DNA of 25,060 bases from Rozella allomycis CSF55 (lineage: Eukaryota; Rozellomycota), in contig KE560431.1 of the NCBI GenBank assembly GCA_000442015.1, positions 1-25,060 of the forward strand, read 5' to 3'. The position numbers were made by a program, and so were the translations under genes. Below, piece by piece: positions 8,379 to 18,541 of the stretch (position 1 is the stretch's first letter; each line of letters starts with the position of its first letter). The notes below the pieces were generated by a model. It made no database searches. It saw nothing but the letters and a program-made list of their open reading frames with translations, and had not been told where the DNA came from.

Positions 8379-9879
8379 ATGAATGAACAAGAGCTTTTAG
8401 CTGATTTAGACGACCTAGATGATATTTCCGAAAATGAACTAGAAGATAATGCTATCTCTGTAGACGAAAACGAAGTAATACCCGAAAACCAACAATTAGC
8501 AGACTTCAAACTCATACATTCTTATCATCTTAGGCAACTTTTAGATGTAAATTATAAAACAAAGTAACAAAGGCAATTGAAAATGGTATTGAGATAGATG
8601 TTGGCTTTGGCCAAGAAGATCCTCAGTACAAACTCTTATTGCAAGCAAACAAAACAGCCGTTGATATTGATAATGAAATATATCTTATACATAAATTCAT
8701 AAGAGATATTTACTCTCAAAAGTTCCCTGAATTAGAAGGCTCTGTGCTCAATATGGTGGATTATATTAAAGCAGTACAGCTTATCAAAAATGAAACAGTA
8801 AAAAAAGAATATTAATCTTAAAAGGACGTATCCAAAGTTAATCTTCAGCAAGCATTGCCTGCTTCCACCGTGATGACTATATCTGTGGCTGCCTCTACCA
8901 CGACTGGGAAGCCATTAAATCAACATGATTTGGATAGTGTATTGAAGGCTTGTGATATGGCTTTAGAGTTGGAGAATATCAGATGGAAAATATTGGCGTT
9001 TGTTGAAAGCAAAATGACATTTCTGGCGCCAAATCTCTCAGCCTTATTGGGAACCTCAACGGCTGCTAAATTAATGGGAGTTGCTGGAGGATTACTGCCA
9101 CTCTCCAGGCTACCTGGAAATACAATTCAAGTATTAATCAATGCAAATATTAACTAGATTTTGGGTTCACAAAAGAAGCATTTGGCTGGATTTTCATCTG
9201 CTAGTGTCAAGCAACATGTGGGATTTATTTACGAAATGGAATTCATTAAACGCTTGCCCAAAGAATTAAAAATGAAGGCACAAAGAGTCATCGCTTACAA
9301 AGCTGCATTGGCCGCAAGAGTGGATGCCTGCAAGGAAGCACCTGATGGATCCGTTGGAAGAAATTTGAAGCAAGAAATTGATTCCAAGTTTGAGAAATTT
9401 CAAGAACCTCCGCCTTTAAAGAAAATCAAAGCTCTTCCAACGCCTACTGAAGGCCGCAAAAGTAAAAGAGGAGGAAAAAGAGTTCGCCGACAAAAGGAAA
9501 CATTTGCAGTGACTGAATTAAGAAAACTTCAAAACAGAGTTCAATTTGGAGTCCAAGAAGAAGAAATTATCGTAGGGGACACTGTTAAGGGATTAGGTCT
9601 CATTAAAGGAGCATCTGGTCGAGTTAGAACAGCAGCTACTAATGACAAACTTAGAGGTAAACGACTAATATCGATTAGATAGAAAAAATAAAAAAGACTC
9701 GTCAATTAAAACCATTGGCTGCTAATGAATCAGGCTTGGCGACGTCAATCGCCTTTACTCCTGTCCAGGGATTCGAATTGTACAACCCAGAAATTGCAAA
9801 GGCAGAAAAAGAGCAACAAAATTCTTCCAAATACTTTGGCAACATAACTTTTAAAAAGCCAACTTTTGTGCCGAAATAA
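8379..9879 (+). CDS. PRP31: Pre-mRNA splicing factor PRP31 (five exons)
   Basis: PRP31 binds the U4 snRNA kink-turn with the 15.5K protein and holds the U4/U6.U5 tri-snRNP together before spliceosome activation. Exons 8379-8546, 8573-8797, 8825-9130, 9158-9656 and 9683-9879 sum to 465 codons (464 aa; the human protein is about 499). Introns are GT-AG of 26, 27, 27 and 26 nt. The acidic start is MNEQELLADLDDLDD. The NOSIC/coiled region carries FPELEGSV and DYIKAVQLI. The Nop domain carries ACDMALEL, APNLSALLGTSTAAKLMG, GGLLPLSRLP, GFSSASVKQHVGFIY and LAARVDA. The C-terminal PRP31-specific part has QEPPPLKKIKALPTP, RGGKRVRR and SIAFTPVQGFELYNP. All hallmarks are intact. The TAA stop lies within AATAAA, 34 bp from the converging neighbour. 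Confidence 0.97.
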
Positions 9880-9913
9880 ATTCCATATTTACAAAGATTT
9901 CATTGAAATGTCT

Positions 9914-11221
9914 TTATTGAAAAAATGCAGAGTACCACGACGCTTTTCCTTTTTGTGCGATTCCTATAACTATCGGAGTACCTAAATACGGTGATTGCCA
10001 TCCATCAACATGAGCAAAATACAAATTCCATGCCATTTTGGACATTAAGGGTACTATCGATTGGCTCCAAGCACATTCTTTTGATGTAGAAACATAGCAC
10101 AGTGGACTAATCACGTATTCCTGGTAAGTGCGAAGTAGCGAGTCTTTTGCAATGGTTGGTTGAACGAATATTAATCTACCTCCAGCTCTTAACGATGAGT
10201 GAATATTATTTAGAATATTCATAATGGTCGAGTTTTTCTCACCATTTAGTGGAAAGCTCCAATCCATGAATATAAAGTCAAACTTGTTGTGCGGCAAAGT
10301 AAAATTGTGCAATGATAGCATGTGTGCATTTTCAGAAAGATGAGAAATACGAAGGTTTGGGGCTTTTGAAATATCAACAAGTGCAGAAAGTTTCACTTTT
10401 GGCTTATTTAAGGTTGTGTATGCAATTCCTGGCAACGGTATAGCAGTGTGAAGCATTTTCGTTACATATTCAACACCTTCATGATATTTAGTTGATAGCA
10501 TATGCAATGGATCGGTTTCATACTTTATCTTTTCCTTTTTGTCTTTGCTATGGGAAGAATTTGGTTTAGACAATGGAGTTACTGTTTCAACTGAATTGCT
10601 CTTCTTTTCTTTTCCTTTTACCGAACTGCTCTTGTTAAAATTTTCAATTATTAATCTTAATCTGTTCGCATAAGCATAGGAATCATCATCGCCGAGGTGC
10701 CCAAGATCTAAGATTTCACCTACCAGGAAAAAGTCAAATATTTGTTTGGGATTCACATTGCTTCCAGTGCCATTTTTCCAGACAATATTTTCAAATGGGT
10801 TCAAGTTCGTTATGTGGTAGAGATACTTATGAACAGGTTGAAGTTTGTGGTAAAATTGAACCGAATGAAGAGCTAAAGAACCACCAGCATAATAAATTGC
10901 CGGCAAAGCATATCCTATGAGTGATGATCCAAACAATATGGCCATGAGAAAACTTGTGAGGAAAGCAATAAAATATGCGTTTTTGTTTGGTCCAATCTTT
11001 CCCGCTTCTTTTTCCTTGACGTTTTTCAAAGTTTTTTCAGGTATAGTATTCAGCGGCTTCTTTTCTGAAATTGGTTTCAATACTTCGTCCTCTCTTTTTA
11101 TTTCAAGGTGCTCTTCTTCTTCAGCTCTTGAACCTGTGCTCTCTCTGGAAATGCTACGACGGCGAGGAGAACGAGAATTGGACTTTTTATTCCGCGTTGA
11201 TGAGCGAACAACTTTTGTCAT
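9914..11221 (-). CDS. Membrane-anchored methyltransferase-like protein
   Basis: Single exon, 435 residues. Residues 1-80 are basic, Arg/Ser-rich then acidic and probably disordered on the cytosolic side. Residues about 82-115 hold one or two hydrophobic segments (FIAFLTSFLMAILFGSSLIG). A Ser/Lys-rich insert lies around 195-230. The C-terminal part has the late motifs of class I SAM-dependent methyltransferases: KFDFIFMDWSF (motif IV-like, about 313) followed by INNIHSSLRAGGRLIFV-type sequence (LRAGGRLIFVQPT, motif V/VI-like). The glycine-rich SAM motif I is not obvious, so catalytic activity is uncertain. Substrate unknown. It converges with PRP31, and the next glycosyltransferase lies head-to-tail upstream. 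Confidence 0.6.
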   Translation of the reverse strand: MTKVVRSSTRNKKSNSRSPRRRSISRESTGSRAEEEEHLEIKREDEVLKPISEKKPLNTIPEKTLKNVKEKEAGKIGPNKNAYFIAFLTSFLMAILFGSSLIGYALPAIYYAGGSLALHSVQFYHKLQPVHKYLYHITNLNPFENIVWKNGTGSNVNPKQIFDFFLVGEILDLGHLGDDDSYAYANRLRLIIENFNKSSSVKGKEKKSNSVETVTPLSKPNSSHSKDKKEKIKYETDPLHMLSTKYHEGVEYVTKMLHTAIPLPGIAYTTLNKPKVKLSALVDISKAPNLRISHLSENAHMLSLHNFTLPHNKFDFIFMDWSFPLNGEKNSTIMNILNNIHSSLRAGGRLIFVQPTIAKDSLLRTYQEYVISPLCYVSTSKECAWSQSIVPLMSKMAWNLYFAHVDGWQSPYLGTPIVIGIAQKGKASWYSAFFQ

Positions 11222-11313
11222 AGAATTCGGTTGCTAGGAACTCTTGTAAACACTTAATTAGGTTAAGGCAGGGTGAAATTGTAACCAAATAGATAATTGA
11301 AACAAACTTTATT

Positions 11314-12399
11314 TTAAGGTATTTGATGAGAAATTATTTTGTCGTACCAATACTTTGCATAAACTATTTCTGGTAAAGTATCAGGCCCGGGTTGATATTG
11401 TTCAAGTACTTCCTGGGTCAGATCATCCCATGATTTCAAAATAATGACTTTGCTTGTATTATTGAAAGCAGCATTCATAGTTGAGTCCAAAACTATAGGA
11501 ATAGCACCCATGACAAGGGCTTCCCAGGTCCGGTGACAATCAAGTCCATTACCCCTTGGGCTTAAAACAAACTTTGAATCAATCAAATCTTCTAAATATT
11601 GATTATATGGAATTCTATTTTTTAATATTTTCACATTGTTTAAATCGCGAAACCTGTTTTCCAAAGCAGCGCGCGCTCCATCCGTCTCCAGCTTCATGTT
11701 GATATAAAGCAACGTTTTTCTTTCATTAAATTTTTTTCGTTTATTGGACATTTCACTAATGAGACGAATGTTACCATGTCCCCAAATAACATTCGCTAGT
11801 CCGATCGGCAAAGGATGAACTTTTTCATGTATCATATCAGCGTTTTGAGGAAACCAAGCAATTAGTTTATCGAAATTTAAAAGACTCTGGTACGGCTCTG
11901 GAGCTGAATGGTCGCTATTTGAAGTAATTAATATGAATGGCTCCTTGACATTCTGAAGAAGGACATTAGTAATGTGTTTCAGCATGTGAGTAGCGACAAA
12001 GACCAGTTCATTTTTCTTGATTCTTTTCGCTATATGCTCATACACTAGATACGATGTATGTTCATCAAACACATGATGGCAAAATGATCTATAAGTGTCA
12101 CCCGATATGAAAGGACATGAAGGTAGCCTGTTGTCGTCTTCGCTTACTTGGATTTTCGGCAGCAATAAACATTCTCGTTCATAGTAGTCTTTATAATAAG
12201 TAGCATTAATGAACTGTTCAGTATCGCTATCTTCTACCTTAAATGTAGAAACATCAATTGTATTTCCTTTAATTTCTAAGCTGGATGCGTCTTTCTTTTC
12301 TTTGTCTCCAGGACTTAAATAAATAAGTATAAGTAATGTTGCAATTGATACCAGAACTAATGATGGAATGCCCTTTGATCTGTAAAGAAATGTCTTCAT
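11314..12399 (-). CDS. Type II membrane glycosyltransferase, exostosin (GT47)-like, copy 1
   Basis: Single exon, 361 residues. A short basic cytosolic tail and a membrane anchor (about 13-30, LVLVSIATLLILIYL) are typical of Golgi glycosyltransferases. Then follow YYERECLLLPK, CPFISGDTYRSF, FILITSNSD and HPLPIGLAN, and the diagnostic FVLSPRGNGLDCHRTWEAL (about 277-295) with MGAIPIVLDS, which is the nucleotide-sugar-binding signature of exostosin-like and related enzymes. Sugar donor and acceptor cannot be told. A clear paralogue lies at 14805-15848 on the other strand, and both copies keep all motifs. AATAAA-like sequence follows the stop. Confidence 0.85.
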   Translation of the reverse strand: MKTFLYRSKGIPSLVLVSIATLLILIYLSPGDKEKKDASSLEIKGNTIDVSTFKVEDSDTEQFINATYYKDYYERECLLLPKIQVSEDDNRLPSCPFISGDTYRSFCHHVFDEHTSYLVYEHIAKRIKKNELVFVATHMLKHITNVLLQNVKEPFILITSNSDHSAPEPYQSLLNFDKLIAWFPQNADMIHEKVHPLPIGLANVIWGHGNIRLISEMSNKRKKFNERKTLLYINMKLETDGARAALENRFRDLNNVKILKNRIPYNQYLEDLIDSKFVLSPRGNGLDCHRTWEALVMGAIPIVLDSTMNAAFNNTSKVIILKSWDDLTQEVLEQYQPGPDTLPEIVYAKYWYDKIISHQIP

Positions 12400-12828
12400 C
12401 CTCGCACTAAATTTTCAAAATTTCCAGTTCGCCGTCATGTGTTAGATTATGATTACACTATATTTTAGTCGCTACTACATGAAAAGTTGTACGGTTGTTA
12501 TACAAGTCCATCTTCCAGTCGATTTGAAAGTGTACCGAAAAATTCACCATATACTTTACCCTTTATAATGTTTATGCCAGCATTATAGAACGATATTGGC
12601 ATATTTGTTAAGGGAATGTTGCGTATTATATAAATCTGTAACCATCTAATTTCTGATTCCATCTTTCATAGAAAACTTATGGTATTATCGTTAAAATTAT
12701 AATTAACTTGGTGTAAATATAAGAAAACAACATCCTTGAGCTTCCATAAATTATAGTCTTCATTGATCTTCACTAAAATAAGTTCAAAATTTGGTTTTGT
12801 GGCTGACGTTTGAACTTTGAAGTTGCAA
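12400..12828. other. Divergent intergenic region
   Basis: 429 bp between the start of the glycosyltransferase (-) and the start of SDE2 (+). It should hold both promoters. I see no RNA gene, repeat or coding remnant; only AT-rich sequence with possible TATA-like stretches such as TATATAAAT near 12637. Confidence 0.5.
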
Positions 12829-13514
12829 ATGTTTCAAGCTTATATAGAATTCCCTGGCCTTTCAAACCATCTTTTTAACTTTAACGAATCATGTACATAT
12901 AAAGACATTCAAGAAGTTGTATCTAAACATTATAATGTTGATGTATCCAGATATAGGCTCAAAACAAGTCTTGGACTTTATTTGAATGAATCTTTTCATT
13001 TTAAAGAATATTTTAATGTATCTATACCAACATGTATCTCGGTTATGCCGTCTCTCCTCGGCGGGAAAGGTGGATTTGGGAACAGACTTCGTTCACAAGG
13101 TGCCAAAATGTCCATGATTAAAACTACAAATTTTGAAGCTTGCAGAGATCTATCAGGTAGACGATTGAAAACAATACATGACGCTGAAAGACTTGCAAGG
13201 CATATTCTGGAAGAACCAGAAAGAAAGCAAAAGGAAAAGGAAAAATTGAAGAAGAAAATTGAAAAGATTTTGGAAGATCCATTTGAAAGATCTAAAAAGA
13301 AATTCATCGAAGACTCTGAGTTTTTAGATCAGAGCCGAATAACACAGTCTAGAATAGAAGAGGGTGTGATTGCAAGTAATATTTTATGAGGTTTTACATA
13401 GATATTGAGTCAGAAATTATGAAATGTAAAAATAAAGAAAATAATTCAGTCAAGATCAGTAAGAAATGGAATGTCGACTCTGATTCCGATACAGACGAAG
13501 AAACATCAAAATAA
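12829..13514 (+). CDS. SDE2: SDE2, ubiquitin-fold splicing/genome-maintenance factor (two exons)
   Basis: SDE2 is made as a ubiquitin-like precursor, cleaved after a diglycine, and its C-terminal product works with the spliceosome (selected introns in fission yeast) and in DNA replication-stress control in humans. Exons 12829-13375 and 13402-13514 flank a 26-nt GT-AG intron; 219 aa in total. Residues 1-75 are the ubiquitin-like fold. SLLGGKGGFGNRLRSQGAK (about 76-93) carries the GG/KGG processing site. ACRDLSGRRLKTIHDAERLA follows at once, the core of the family. A Lys/Glu coiled coil and an acidic tail ending DSDSDTDEETSK close the protein. Start: the first ATG in frame. The TAA lies within AATAAA. 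Confidence 0.93.
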
Positions 13515-13573
13515 ATCATTCCTTTACAGAATTAAAACTACTTTATTCTCGAATTCTATACATTTTATTAAAA

Positions 13574-14509
13574 TCATTCTACGGATAATATCTTTTTACA
13601 AAGCGCTCTATATGGTAGTCCACAGCTAACCTTGGTCGGAGCATCAAATTTTCCAGGATTTATTACCACGCATTTGTTATTGTGAGACACTCCGTTCCAT
13701 GAATCAATATAAGTTTTTGAGGTAATACACAAATTCTTGACAATGAAATCATATTCAAAAGATCCCCATAATTCAGCGAGGCTAGCCCCATATTGCTTGC
13801 AAATGTGACGTGCTACCGATTCTCTTCTTAAAGGTAGTACAAAATAGCTAATGACTTGATTTCTTGATGGAGTGCACTTGATAGGTTTAACAACATTTTT
13901 CAAATATAGAATTGGATCGACAACAAACCGAAAACCAGCATCCACTGGTGTCAAACAATCTCCATTGGTGTAAATGTAGCTTAGGTTATCATTTTTCGCT
14001 AACTTTCGCAATGTTTTCAGAGGGCTGCCTGTCTTTAATAACTCCAATCCTTCGGGTGTCGTGTTGAGTGCCTTTAATCTACAGTCCTCTGCAATTTTCC
14101 AAGATGCAGGTAGAAAAATATCAATATCAGTTGTCCAGTTACCGATTTGATTGTTCGAGGTTGAGTCTGCTAGCCATATATCGTCTCCAGAGTTCGAAAT
14201 CAATTTTCCTTGCAGAAAGACAGCAAATGCAACTCCCTGACGTCCCTTTGAGCTTTTTGTCTGTAAAGATATGACAAATGGATCTTGAAGAAGTTTCGTG
14301 TCGTTGTGTGCTATGAATAGAACTGAGTCCTTTGTCGGTTCTCCTTGAACTGTGTCTGCACCAATTGTTAAATTGAATTGGTGAAATGAGGATAAAGCAA
14401 CAACTACGTCAGCCTTAGGGAGCTTCGGATTTAAACTTTTGCTTGATGTTATTATTGAATTGCAGGACATCATGGAGAGCAATACATGAATGAGGAAGAG
14501 TGACTTCAT
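13574..14509 (-). CDS. Secreted protein with C-type-lectin-like C-terminus
   Basis: Single exon, 311 residues. The signal peptide is MKSLFLIHVLLSMMSCNS. Several Asn-X-Ser/Thr sites (NLTI, NTTP, NLSY) suggest N-glycosylation. The middle region (about 25-200) matches nothing I recognise. The last 100 residues look like a divergent C-type-lectin-like domain: ICKQYGASLAELWGSFEYDF resembles the C..hGA.LA.i.s..E..f helix region, and later cysteines (NKCVVINPG, VSCGLPYRALCKK) fit the closing strands. No calcium-site EPN/QPD motif is visible, so sugar binding is doubtful. Role inferred as surface or secreted adhesion. Confidence 0.65.
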   Translation of the reverse strand: MKSLFLIHVLLSMMSCNSIITSSKSLNPKLPKADVVVALSSFHQFNLTIGADTVQGEPTKDSVLFIAHNDTKLLQDPFVISLQTKSSKGRQGVAFAVFLQGKLISNSGDDIWLADSTSNNQIGNWTTDIDIFLPASWKIAEDCRLKALNTTPEGLELLKTGSPLKTLRKLAKNDNLSYIYTNGDCLTPVDAGFRFVVDPILYLKNVVKPIKCTPSRNQVISYFVLPLRRESVARHICKQYGASLAELWGSFEYDFIVKNLCITSKTYIDSWNGVSHNNKCVVINPGKFDAPTKVSCGLPYRALCKKILSVE

Positions 14510-14548
14510 TGTTTACAATTTTTGAATGGGGGGGGTCCAACGAGGCCG

Positions 14549-14556
14549 TATTTATA
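14549..14556 (-). promoter_or_regulatory. TATA box of the lectin-like gene
   Basis: TATAAATA on the minus strand, in the context ACCCTATAAATACGG, 40-47 nt upstream of the ATG at 14509. A G8 run on the plus strand (14528-14535) lies between box and start codon. Confidence 0.55.
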
Positions 14557-14804
14557 GGGTGGGGTCTTGATTGATTTTCTTAGATAAACAAATATAAATC
14601 CTAATGATAAACAAATATTTCGAGGGGGAATTTTCGAATTGACGATGTAAACAAACATTCACATTTCAATGGGGAGAGAGAATATATTGTAAGAACCGAA
14701 GGCATTAGAAATAAAAAAACAACTAATAAAATAGGAGGATTGAGTCGTATATTATTTCATTATTCAAGTCTAACACCAGTTGTTTCCTAAAATAGGTTCG
14801 GTTA

Positions 14805-15848
14805 ATGGGAATTCATCAAGTCAAAAGGTCAAAAACACTTATTTTAACAATGATTTGTGCAATGTGCTTCTTGTTCATATTCCAACATATGATTAAGCGG
14901 CACCATATCGATTATAATTCTTCATTCAATTCCAAACCGGAAGAACAAAGCATTGATAAAAGAAATTACTACGAAAGAGGATGCGAGAATCTTCCGAAGT
15001 ATCATGTTAACGAGGGTGATATGAAAATACCAGCGTGTCCTTACATTTCTGGCGATACCTTCCGGTCTTTCAGCAACCTAGTGTTTGATGAAACAACCCC
15101 ACAAATGGCATATTCATATAAAGCAGAGAGAATAAGGAAAAATAACTTAGTTTTTGTAGCTACACATTATTTGCGAGAGGTTGAAGCAGCCATTCTAACT
15201 AATACAAGAGAACCATTTATACTAATAACTTCTAACAGTGACGACCCAGCGCCTTCAGCTTACCCAAAATTACTAAATTTTAAATATTTAATAGCTTGGT
15301 TTGCACAAAATGTCGATATGGCACATGAGAAGGTTTATCCACTCCCAATTGGTATCGCAAACTACAAATGGGGTCACGGTAATATCACATTAATCAAACA
15401 TATAGCCGAAAGAAAGAAACCATTTCATAAAAGACAAACTCTGCTTTATGTTAACATGAATGCAGGAACCGATAGATCAGGCGTCAGAGCGACATTAGAA
15501 AAAAGATTTTCTTCATTTTCAAATGTTAAAATTTTGAACGGTCGAGTGCTATACAAAGAATATCTAGAGCATTTACAAGATGCCAAATTTGTACTTAGTC
15601 CGCGGGGGAATGGATTAGATTGTCATCGAACGTGGGAATCAATGATAATGGGTGCTGTACCAATTATTTTGTCTTCTGAAATGGACAAGATGTTTTTTAA
15701 TGTCACCAATGTGATTATTCTGAAAACATGGGAGGAATTAAACGAAGAAATGCTTACGTCATTCAAACCTGACTTTCAAGGTGATGGCTCAGATATAATA
15801 TATGCAAAATATTGGTATGATAAAATCTCTTCGCGAAAGGTTGCTTAA
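14805..15848 (+). CDS. Type II membrane glycosyltransferase, exostosin (GT47)-like, copy 2
   Basis: Single exon, 347 residues. The anchor lies at about residues 10-28 (TLILTMICAMCFLFIFQ). Colinear with copy 1 throughout: NYYERGCENLPK, CPYISGDTFRSF, FILITSNSD, YPLPIGIAN, FVLSPRGNGLDCHRTWES, MGAVPIILSS and a shared C-terminus YAKYWYDKI. The copies differ most in the stem after the anchor. They point away from each other with SDE2 and the lectin-like gene between them, so the pair arose by an inverted duplication or a later rearrangement. Same uncertainty about the sugar transferred. It ends 60 bp before centrin. Confidence 0.85.
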   Translation: MGIHQVKRSKTLILTMICAMCFLFIFQHMIKRHHIDYNSSFNSKPEEQSIDKRNYYERGCENLPKYHVNEGDMKIPACPYISGDTFRSFSNLVFDETTPQMAYSYKAERIRKNNLVFVATHYLREVEAAILTNTREPFILITSNSDDPAPSAYPKLLNFKYLIAWFAQNVDMAHEKVYPLPIGIANYKWGHGNITLIKHIAERKKPFHKRQTLLYVNMNAGTDRSGVRATLEKRFSSFSNVKILNGRVLYKEYLEHLQDAKFVLSPRGNGLDCHRTWESMIMGAVPIILSSEMDKMFFNVTNVIILKTWEELNEEMLTSFKPDFQGDGSDIIYAKYWYDKISSRKVA

Positions 15849-15907
15849 CATGATAAATAAACAATTCTTACGTGATCCTTGTTTTGTAATTTTCGGCCTT
15901 CGACAAT

Positions 15908-16495
<588 letters not shown>

Positions 16496-16586
16496 AAGTA
16501 AAAATAAATGGCTAAAAATAAATTTTCAATGCCTTTATCAAGTGTTTTAAACTCTAATTAACCTGAGCCACCACTACCAGTGTTAA

Positions 16587-16972
16587 ATGGACACAAACAT
16601 ACAGTTATTAATCATTACGTCAGTATCAGCGCTCTTCATTGCGCATTTAATGAACTATTTTAATGCTTTTCAGTAATAGTATAAAAGGGGGCAGCAATTA
16701 GAAAGTATGCTTATGTTTTGCTAATAGTCTACCTCGTCGTACTTACAGCCTCCTTTATTTATCCTTACACAGTCATTTCCGAAGATTTTAAAAATGTACT
16801 CCCAATTTAGTTCATTTTAAAGGATCAATATTACATCGCCAAAATTGTAATGACCTTATTAAACATCGGCATATTCCTAGTTTATGTTTTTGATTGGTTT
16901 TATTACCTTCTAATAAAACCAACTATAATTATTGTGCCAGATGAAATTCTTTTCCATTCAAAGAGCGGTTGA
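16587..16972 (+). CDS. Small three-exon membrane protein, unknown
   Basis: Invisible as one ORF: exons 16587-16672, 16702-16795 and 16823-16972 are separated by GT-AG introns of 29 and 27 nt and sum to 110 codons (109 aa). Splicing removes all stops and leaves three hydrophobic segments: LLIITSVSALFIAHLM, YVLLIVYLVVLTASFIY and IVMTLLNIGIFLVYVF. The tail is IIIVPDEILFHSKSG. Intron lengths, GTA starts and AG ends match the other genes, which supports it. I do not recognise the family; three short helices and no signal peptide suggest an integral endomembrane protein. Confidence 0.75.
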
Positions 16973-17045
16973 TGCTATTAAGTTAATTGATAGTAAATTT
17001 ATCATCGAAAACTTTTTATTCCTTTTATATTGAGCTTTTTAATGC

Positions 17046-17606
17046 CTATAAAGTAATGTCCACATCTTTTTGTAACGTCAATTGTTTCCATTCGTTCATT
17101 TTTTGCTCTACTAGCGCATTTATCATTTCTTTTTCCTCTTCATCTTCGCTAGATGTTTCAGAGTCTGAAACGTAAATAATTTCTACAACTAATGACTCCG
17201 TGGACTCCTGTACTAGTGAATCATTCGAAGGCAATTCCGTGTCGTAAACAATTTTTCTCACTGCTAAATTGAAATCGACTTTCTTTACGTTTTCATTTGT
17301 TTTTGTGCCTCTTAGAAGTTCTGTATCTACACAGTCTTGAAAATCTGATACTTCGTCCGCAGGGATACTGATGACATCTTTGGTAACTTTTGCGTCTAGA
17401 TTAGTTAAGTCCTCCGCAGATATTTTTCTATCAAGCTCTTCCAATTCTTTTTTCCTATACTCGTTTTCAAAGCATAGCCCTTGGTCCGCACTACTCAAAA
17501 CATCAATAAATAAGTCATCAGAAGATTCATCATTTTCATTGTATAGACCAAATCTCTTTAATGTCTTTCTGGCCAACTTGGAATAAAACTTTAAGATAAA
17601 AGACAT
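17046..17606 (-). CDS. Acidic protein of unknown function
   Basis: Single exon; the first true ATG is at 17606 (186 aa). The N-terminus is basic and helical (MSFILKFYSKLARKTLKRF), followed by long acidic, Ser-rich stretches (ENDESSDD, SDSETSSEDEEEKE). No domain recognised. The composition suggests a largely disordered nuclear or cytosolic protein. It converges with the small membrane gene, 73 bp apart. Confidence 0.6.
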   Translation of the reverse strand: MSFILKFYSKLARKTLKRFGLYNENDESSDDLFIDVLSSADQGLCFENEYRKKELEELDRKISAEDLTNLDAKVTKDVISIPADEVSDFQDCVDTELLRGTKTNENVKKVDFNLAVRKIVYDTELPSNDSLVQESTESLVVEIIYVSDSETSSEDEEEKEMINALVEQKMNEWKQLTLQKDVDITL

Positions 17607-17941
17607 GTTTTGTCTCAAATATGTCCGATCACAGTCTAATATTAGGACTCATTTTTTGAAAGTCTATAGATAAATTAAAATTTGGAACGACTGAGAATTT
17701 GAAATTAACGGATCGCAAATCTAGAGATAATTGGAATGAACGATAATACGCGTTTGATAATCGCATGACCAGGGTTAACGAAAGTGACAATTTGATCTTG
17801 AACGGGGTGAATGATTAGGTTGGAACTTGGAAAAAATATTCAATATTTAAATTATTTAATGATATTAATATTCTTACGACTGTTGGGCTACAAATGAAAT
17901 TCTAAAATAGCGTAAATACGTTATAGTAATGAAATTTGAGT
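17607..17941. other. Intergenic region
   Basis: 335 bp between the start of the acidic gene and the end of the C2H2 gene, both on the minus strand. AT-rich towards 17830-17880. No gene or repeat seen. Confidence 0.5.
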
Positions 17942-18541
17942 TTATGGCCTTCTGGACATTAGCTTTGACATGATTGTTATGACTCTATCATGGCAATTGC
18001 TATCTAAATTGGTAAAGTGGGCCTTGAGATCTGACACTGTCAAAAATGGCGCCCCACAGCTAGAGCAATATATAGACCTCTGTCTATCTTTTTCAACAAC
18101 TTTCATGTGCTCGTCAAGATGTTGATGAGTTTCAAAACGCTTGTAACAATGCCCACATAGAGGATGTGACTTTTGTTCGTGATTTTCAAGACACTCCAAG
18201 TTTCTAAAATATTGGCTACAAACGCGACATTTCAAGTGGCAATTATCCAAGTGGTTATATCTGGCTTCTTTATTTTTGAAATACCTGTCACAAAACGGAC
18301 AGTGGAAATCCGAAATTTGATGTTGCTGCCATTTATGCTGATCTAAATGGTTGTCATATTCAAAAACTAATTCGCAACCGCCTTGAGGGCATACGTAGTG
18401 CTTTTTGTTGTTATGCTGAGAAAGAGCGTGCCAGTTAACAAAGAATCGTTCACAAAATGCACAAAATGGTTCATCTGTGACACAATGATGTTGGATAAAA
18501 GTATAAAAACCGTAATCACAATTTTTACAGCACCAAACCAT
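17942..18541 (-). CDS. C2H2 zinc-finger protein
   Basis: Single exon, 199 residues, almost wholly made of closely packed Cys2His2-type fingers: C-x2-C pairs at about residues 5, 27, 81, 105, 129 and 159, plus a CPQGGC finger at 51, each followed by His/His or His/Cys ligands (for example HNNKKH, HKWQQH, HLDNCH, HEQKSH). The spacing between fingers is short and lacks the TGEKP linker of classic DNA-binding arrays. It resembles the fungal proteins with many degenerate fingers of the CxxCDRxF type, whose function is mostly unknown. Nucleic-acid binding is inferred. The start is divergent from ELP2 with 166 bp between the ATGs. Confidence 0.8.
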   Translation of the reverse strand: MVWCCKNCDYGFYTFIQHHCVTDEPFCAFCERFFVNWHALSQHNNKKHYVCPQGGCELVFEYDNHLDQHKWQQHQISDFHCPFCDRYFKNKEARYNHLDNCHLKCRVCSQYFRNLECLENHEQKSHPLCGHCYKRFETHQHLDEHMKVVEKDRQRSIYCSSCGAPFLTVSDLKAHFTNLDSNCHDRVITIMSKLMSRRP

